From NCBI GenBank assembly GCA_027019205.1, contig JALUWZ010000112.1:1-10247 (forward strand): 10,247 bases of DNA, in the 5' to 3' direction. The number at the start of each line of letters is the position of its first letter. The first letter of the stretch is position 1. The position numbers and the translations under genes are program-made. Below, piece by piece: positions 6,761 to 10,247 of this stretch. The stretch comes from Emcibacter sp. GTDB lineage: Bacteria; Pseudomonadota; Alphaproteobacteria; Sphingomonadales; Emcibacteraceae. Under the pieces are notes generated by a model. It did not search any database and was not told the origin of the DNA. It saw only the letters and a program-made list of their open reading frames with translations.

Positions 6761-7909
6761 ATGACGTCACCTGTCACCATTATCGAGGTAACAAACAAGG
6801 CTGAACTGAAACAGTTTGTCAAACTGCCCTGGGCCATATTCAAGGACGATCCCAACTGGGTGCCGCCGCTGATTATGGAACGGATGGAAATTCTCGACCG
6901 GAAAAAGAACCCCTATTTCCAGCATGCGAGGGCCAGAATGTGGCTGGCCCGCAAAGACGGGGAGACTGTCGGGCGGATCACCGCGCAGATTGACGATCTG
7001 GTGGAACAATATCACCATGAGAAAATCGGCCATTTCGGCTTTTTTGATTGCATAGATGACCGCGAGGTCGCCCACGCCCTGCTGGATACGGCCTGTGCCT
7101 GGTTAAGGGCCGAGGGCCGCACAAAGCTTGTCGGTCCTTTCAGCCTGTCGATCAATGAGGAAACCGGGATGCTGGTTGACGGGTTTGACACCCCGCCGAG
7201 CCTGATGATGAATCACGCCCTGCCCTATTTTCAGGATCTGGTAACAGAATATGGCATGGTCAAGGAAAAGGATTTATGGGCTTTTTACCTGAAGATTGAC
7301 GAGGATGTCCTGCCGCCGGCAATTGATAAAATGATCAAACGCAGCATGCGCGACGGCAAGCTCAAACTGCGCCGGATCAATATGAAGAATTTTGATCAGG
7401 ATATGAGAACCATTCTGGATATTTATAATGATGCCTGGTCCGACAACTGGATGGCGCTGCCCCTGACCGAGGCTGAACTGAAACAGACCATCAAGGATCT
7501 GAAATTATTGATCCGGCCTGATTTCACCTATATTGCCGAATATGACGGGGTGCCAAAAGCGATGATGGTAACCCTGCCCAACCTGAATGAGATGGTTGCC
7601 GATCTGGATGGCCGCCTGCTGCCCACCGGCATATTCAAGCTGTTATGGCGGCTGAAAATACGTTCGGCCTTTAAAACCGTCAGGGTACCGCTGATGGGGG
7701 TCAGAAAAGAATTTCAGAATACAGTGACCGGTGGCGCCATGGCCTTTGCCCTGATTGAGGTAAGCCGGGCGCATATTTCCGGGATTGGCGCCACCCATGC
7801 GGAGCTGTCCTGGGTGCTGGAGGATAATACCCGCCTGTCCAAAATGCTGGAAACCATCGGCTGCTGGCGTTACAAGAAATATCGCATGTTCTCCAAAGAC
7901 CTGTCATAG
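6761..7909 (+). CDS. GNAT-fold acyltransferase-like protein (YghO-like family)
   Basis: This 382-residue protein belongs to a family common in Proteobacteria, usually annotated as a GNAT N-acetyltransferase and resembling E. coli YghO; I know of no firmly established general function. Recognisable segments are FKDDPNWVPPL (27-37) and KKNPYFQHARARMWLARKDG (48-67). Then come VGRITAQIDD (70-79), GFFDCIDD (93-100) and GPFSLSINEETGMLVDGF (125-142). The C-terminal part has AELSWVLEDNTRLSKML (347-363) followed by RYKKYRMFSKDL, typical of the second GNAT half. There is no signal peptide or clear membrane helix, so it is probably cytoplasmic. Its position 19 nt after lptG suggests cotranscription and an envelope or lipid role, which is inference. 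The caulobacterial ceramide synthase is reported to be a related acyltransferase, so an acyl-CoA or acyl-ACP substrate is possible but not shown here. Confidence 0.85.
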   Translation: MTSPVTIIEVTNKAELKQFVKLPWAIFKDDPNWVPPLIMERMEILDRKKNPYFQHARARMWLARKDGETVGRITAQIDDLVEQYHHEKIGHFGFFDCIDDREVAHALLDTACAWLRAEGRTKLVGPFSLSINEETGMLVDGFDTPPSLMMNHALPYFQDLVTEYGMVKEKDLWAFYLKIDEDVLPPAIDKMIKRSMRDGKLKLRRINMKNFDQDMRTILDIYNDAWSDNWMALPLTEAELKQTIKDLKLLIRPDFTYIAEYDGVPKAMMVTLPNLNEMVADLDGRLLPTGIFKLLWRLKIRSAFKTVRVPLMGVRKEFQNTVTGGAMAFALIEVSRAHISGIGATHAELSWVLEDNTRLSKMLETIGCWRYKKYRMFSKDLS

Positions 7910-7917
7910 ACATATTC

Positions 7918-7947
7918 CTGCCACAGTAACTCTCTAGGAATGATAAT
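7918..7947 (+). promoter_or_regulatory. Weak candidate promoter for the DUF502 gene
   Basis: The 68-nt gap between the GNAT-like gene and the DUF502 gene contains CTGCCA (7918-7923) and GATAAT (7942-7947), 18 nt apart. The same gap holds a 6-bp inverted repeat, ATTCCT (7914-7919) with AGGAAT (7936-7941). With no T-run after it, the repeat is not convincing as a terminator. Either element could be chance in such a short region. Confidence 0.25.
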
Positions 7948-7977
7948 AACTTACACCAGATTCCGGAACCGAACCAT

Positions 7978-8649
7978 ATGCCTGATACCGAACCGCACAA
8001 AACCGAGAAAAACTTTTTACAGCGCATCCGGACCTACTTCCTGACCGGACTTGTTGTCGCCTCTCCGGTCGGGATTACCATCTATCTGGCGGTGGCCTTC
8101 ATTGAACTGATTGACCGCAATGTCAAACCGCTGATCCCGGCGATCTATAATCCGGAAACCTATCTGCCCTTTCCCATTCCCGGAACCGGTCTGGTTTTCC
8201 TGTTTATTCTGCTGACCCTTCTGGGATTTTTTGCCGCCAATTTCCTCGGGCGGACCCTGATCCGCATTGGTGAGAAAATCCTCAACCGCATGCCGGTTAT
8301 CAGAAGCATTTACAATACCCTGAAACAGATTTTCGAGACGGTAATCTCTGAAAATACCGGCAGTTTCCAGGAAGTGGTTCTGGTCGAATATCCGCGCAGG
8401 GGTCTGTGGGCGATTGCCTTTATTTCCGGGGAAAATAGCGGTGAAATCCAGTCAAAGCTTAACGATGACGTTATCAATGTCTTTCTGCCAACCACCCCCA
8501 ACCCGACATCGGGTTTTCTGCTATTTGTCCCGAAAAAGGATATTATCCATCTCGACATGACCCCGGATGAGGGGGCGAAATATGTTATTTCCGCCGGGCT
8601 GGTTGATCCGACCATTCTGCCGGTTAAAAAGGACTCTAACGCCGGTTAA
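7978..8649 (+). CDS. DUF502 family membrane protein
   Basis: This 223-residue protein has the DUF502 layout, a family widespread in bacteria and related to plant COV-type proteins; its biochemical role is not established. Two hydrophobic segments are visible, at about residues 20-44 and 69-91. They are followed by the family motif NRMPVIRSIYNTLKQIFETV (103-122) and the strongly conserved FLPTTPNPTSGFLLFVP (169-185). The SAGLVDP near the end (205-211) is also typical. The remainder probably forms a soluble domain at the membrane face. The ATG at 7978 has a weak GGAA ribosome-binding element at 7965-7968. The gene lies in the same direction as the lpt-GNAT group, 68 nt downstream. Its last 14 nt overlap the 3' end of the convergent ilvE gene. 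Confidence 0.92.
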   Translation: MPDTEPHKTEKNFLQRIRTYFLTGLVVASPVGITIYLAVAFIELIDRNVKPLIPAIYNPETYLPFPIPGTGLVFLFILLTLLGFFAANFLGRTLIRIGEKILNRMPVIRSIYNTLKQIFETVISENTGSFQEVVLVEYPRRGLWAIAFISGENSGEIQSKLNDDVINVFLPTTPNPTSGFLLFVPKKDIIHLDMTPDEGAKYVISAGLVDPTILPVKKDSNAG

Positions 8650-9511
8650 CCAGATTGTCATAATCCGTCATCATAGTCTTGCAGACATCACCGACGATAA
8701 AATTATAGGGGCCGATTTCGGAAAGCGGCGTAACCTCCGCCGCCGTACCGGTCAGGAAGGCCTGTTCAAAATCTGCCATTTCTTCCGGCATGATGGCGCG
8801 CTCAATGACCTCTATCCCGCGTTTTTTTGCCAGCTCTATCACCGTGCGGCGGGTGATCCCGTCAAGGAAACAATCGGGGGTCGGCGTATGCAGCACCCCG
8901 TCCTTCAGGAAGAAAATATTGGCCCCTGTAGCCTCGGCAACCTGGCCCCGGTAATCCAGCATCAGCGAATCATCATAGCCATGTTCCATGGAGGCATCCT
9001 TGCTCAGGGAGGCGATCATGTAAAGCCCGGCGGCCTTGGCAAAAACCGGCTCGGTTTCCGCAGACGGGCGTTTCCATTTGGAAATTTCAAGCCGCAGGCC
9101 CTTGAGCCGCGCTTCCTCGCCAAAATAGGACGGCCATTCCCACGCGGCAACGGCAAAATGAATTTTCGACCCCTTGGTCGCCACCCCCATCATCTCGGAC
9201 CCGCGCCACGCCACCGGACGGACGTAGGCATCCGTCAGGCCATTTGCCGCGACAACATCTATCGCCGCCTGATCAATCTCCTCAAGGCTGTAGGGGATGT
9301 CAAAGCCGAGGTAACGGCCCGACTCGATCAGGCGCTGTGAATGGTCGCGAAGTTTGAAAATCTCGCCACCATAGGCCCGCTGGCCTTCAAATACACTGCT
9401 GGCATAATGAAGCGCATGGCTCAGGATATGGACTTTGGCGTCGCGCCATGGGATCAATTCCCCGTTAAACCATATGACGCCGTCACGGTCGTCGAATCCT
9501 GTGGATGACAT
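8636..9511 (-). CDS. ilvE: Branched-chain amino acid aminotransferase
   Basis: This 291-residue, PLP-dependent fold-type IV transaminase interconverts leucine, isoleucine and valine with their 2-oxo acids, using glutamate/2-oxoglutarate. The PLP-binding lysine is Lys159 in FAKAAGLYMIASLSK. The class-IV signature follows: YDDSLMLDYRGQVAEATGAN, with Glu193 in the PLP-contact position, then FFLKDGVLHTPTPDCFLDGI and TRRTVIEL. FLTGTAAEVTPLSEIG (252-267) contributes the phosphate-binding segment. The N-terminal HYASSVFEGQRAY is also typical. D-amino-acid aminotransferase and aminodeoxychorismate lyase share the fold, but these motifs favour the IlvE group. The ATG at 9511 is chosen because a GAGG ribosome-binding site lies 7 nt upstream. 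The frame is open further to 9646, but that extension would overlap the MarR gene. The gene is convergent with DUF502 and divergent from the MarR gene. Confidence 0.95.
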   Translation of the reverse strand: MSSTGFDDRDGVIWFNGELIPWRDAKVHILSHALHYASSVFEGQRAYGGEIFKLRDHSQRLIESGRYLGFDIPYSLEEIDQAAIDVVAANGLTDAYVRPVAWRGSEMMGVATKGSKIHFAVAAWEWPSYFGEEARLKGLRLEISKWKRPSAETEPVFAKAAGLYMIASLSKDASMEHGYDDSLMLDYRGQVAEATGANIFFLKDGVLHTPTPDCFLDGITRRTVIELAKKRGIEVIERAIMPEEMADFEQAFLTGTAAEVTPLSEIGPYNFIVGDVCKTMMTDYDNLVNRR

Positions 9512-9518
9512 TTCGGAA

Positions 9519-9522
9519 CCTC
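9519..9522 (-). promoter_or_regulatory. Ribosome-binding site of ilvE
   Basis: Read on the minus strand, GAGG precedes the ATG at 9511 by 7 nt. This strong site decides the ilvE start in preference to the longer open frame reaching 9646, whose extra residues resemble no aminotransferase N-terminus and run through an AT-rich promoter-like region. Confidence 0.8.
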
Positions 9523-9562
9523 TAATATAATAATATTTCACATATTGCTTGATCTTAGTAAC

Positions 9563-9570
9563 ATTATAAT
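9563..9570. promoter_or_regulatory. Overlapping divergent -10 boxes between ilvE and the MarR gene
   Basis: ATTATAAT reads as a perfect TATAAT on the plus strand (9565-9570) and as a perfect TATAAT on the minus strand (9568 to 9563). Neither has a strong -35. For the MarR direction, the region 17 nt upstream is poor. For ilvE, CAGTCA (9591 to 9586) is at 17 nt, and a full TTGACA lies at 9583 to 9578 but too close for this box. An alternative ilvE pairing is that TTGACA with TACTAA (9560 to 9555) at 17 nt. Use of either box is inferred. Confidence 0.45.
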
Positions 9571-9572
9571 TT

Positions 9573-9599
9573 AAATATGTCAACATGACTGACATATTT
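9573..9599. promoter_or_regulatory. Perfect 10-bp inverted repeat, candidate MarR operator
   Basis: AAATATGTCA (9573-9582) and TGACATATTT (9590-9599) are exact reverse complements separated by 7 nt that contain the MarR start codon (9585-9587). Arm centres are 17 bp apart. A third, near-identical half-site, TCACATATT (9538-9546), differs at one base from TGACATATT. MarR-family dimers typically bind palindromes near their own divergent promoters, so this is a natural candidate for autoregulation and for control of ilvE. The symmetry is directly visible; the binding is inferred. Confidence 0.55.
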
Positions 9600-10085
9600 T
9601 TTGAGGTAAAAAAGCATTCTGACCACCAGAAATTCCTGAAAGGCATGGAGCTTCTGTATTTCGGTTATCGTGATTTCATCAGCTGGCCCGATGACATGCT
9701 GCAAAAATACGGTTTTGGCCGCGCCCACCACCGGGTTCTACATTTTGTCAGTCGCAATCCGGGCATGAAGGTGGCGGAATTGCTGAAACTTCTCAACATC
9801 ACCAAACAAAGCCTGTCCCGGGTTTTGGGCATGCTGGTGGAAAAGGGCTATGTCCGGCAGGATATTGGCGCCCGCGACCGCCGACAGCGTCTACTCTATC
9901 TGACAGATCATGGCGAGGAACTGCTCAGCAATATCGCCGAACATCAAAAGGCGCATATGTTAAGGGCCTTTGAAAAAGCCGGAAATGACTCGGTCAGGGG
10001 CTTCTGGAAAGTCCTGTCCGCCCTGATCGCCGATGAAAACCGCGCAGAAATCCTCGACCGGGTCAACCGGGATATGGGGGATTAA
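9585..10085 (+). CDS. MarR family transcriptional regulator (PetP-like)
   Basis: This 166-residue winged helix-turn-helix DNA-binding protein should act as a dimer in the cytoplasm. The N-terminal helices (about 15-42) are followed by FGRAHHRVLHFVSRNPG (44-60) and the recognition-helix region NITKQSLSRVLGMLVEKGYV (71-90). The wing is RQDIGARDRRQRLLYLTDHG (91-110), with the MarR D-x-R pattern at 98-100. Long C-terminal helices follow for dimerisation. The sequence resembles the alphaproteobacterial group that includes Rhodobacter PetP, often found near branched-chain aminotransferase genes; this is family knowledge, not a search result. No ligand can be predicted. The ATG at 9585 lacks a ribosome-binding site; a second ATG at 9645 has GAAAGG only 1 nt away, too close to favour it. 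A palindrome spans the start, suggesting autoregulation. Confidence 0.92.
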   Translation: MTDIFFEVKKHSDHQKFLKGMELLYFGYRDFISWPDDMLQKYGFGRAHHRVLHFVSRNPGMKVAELLKLLNITKQSLSRVLGMLVEKGYVRQDIGARDRRQRLLYLTDHGEELLSNIAEHQKAHMLRAFEKAGNDSVRGFWKVLSALIADENRAEILDRVNRDMGD

Positions 10086-10247
10086 TCCGCGAGGTCCTTT
10101 GATGCGGCACGCGTCAGCCCGCCTCAACGCCTGAACAAATGGACTTCAATACAACTATTTAATTCGGTTACTGTCACCGTAATCCTGGGTAGTGCAAATT
10201 AATATCTGCCGACTCAGGGCTTGTTTTTTTATCGTTGGAAGAAAACA

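Noticed and set aside
8567..9340. Open frame of 257 codons on the plus strand opposite ilvE
   Set aside because: It is antisense to a fully conserved aminotransferase and its translation shows no family pattern.
9512..9646. N-terminal extension of ilvE by 45 residues
   Set aside because: It runs through AT-rich promoter-like DNA and the MarR start. The GAGG before the ATG at 9511 fits much better.
10208..10230. Rho-independent terminator before the T-run at the right end
   Set aside because: Only a 3-bp GCC/GGC stem can form ahead of seven T residues, too weak to call.

Overview
The window looks like a chromosomal segment of an alphaproteobacterium of moderate GC content. The evidence is the atpA-atpG-atpD-atpC order of the F1 cluster, lptF and lptG side by side, and a branched-chain aminotransferase divergent from a PetP-like MarR regulator. 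The order or genus cannot be fixed from sequence alone. There are ten genes, one of them cut by the window edge. I see no mobile element, CRISPR array, tRNA or rRNA.

Layout. Positions 1-3367 (+) hold the 3' end of atpA, then atpG, atpD and atpC: the F1 alpha C-terminus, gamma, beta and epsilon subunits, spaced 20-33 nt apart like one operon. Positions 3364-4335 (-) hold a divergent member of the diacylglycerol/lipid kinase family. Its stop codon interlocks with that of atpC, and its nucleotide-binding and catalytic motifs are eroded. A 101-bp divergent promoter region follows. Positions 4437-7909 (+) hold lptF, lptG and a GNAT-fold acyltransferase-like protein, packed closely and probably cotranscribed. 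Positions 7978-8649 (+) hold a DUF502 membrane protein. It converges with ilvE (8636-9511, -), a branched-chain aminotransferase, and overlaps it by 14 nt. A MarR regulator (9585-10085, +) is divergent from ilvE across a 73-bp AT-rich region. The last 162 bp hold no recognisable gene.

How the genes fit together. The first block makes the catalytic head of ATP synthase. The middle block is envelope- and lipid-themed: LptF and LptG form the inner-membrane part of the LPS exporter, flanked by a lipid-kinase-like protein and an acyltransferase-like protein. The right block joins branched-chain amino acid metabolism with a likely local regulator.

Most of the window is ordinary core genome. The parts worth a second look are the lipid kinase homologue with degenerate GGDGT and DGE motifs, and the ilvE/MarR intergenic region. 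The latter contains a perfect 10-bp inverted repeat over the MarR start codon and overlapping TATAAT boxes on the two strands. I did not find a clearly novel multi-gene system.
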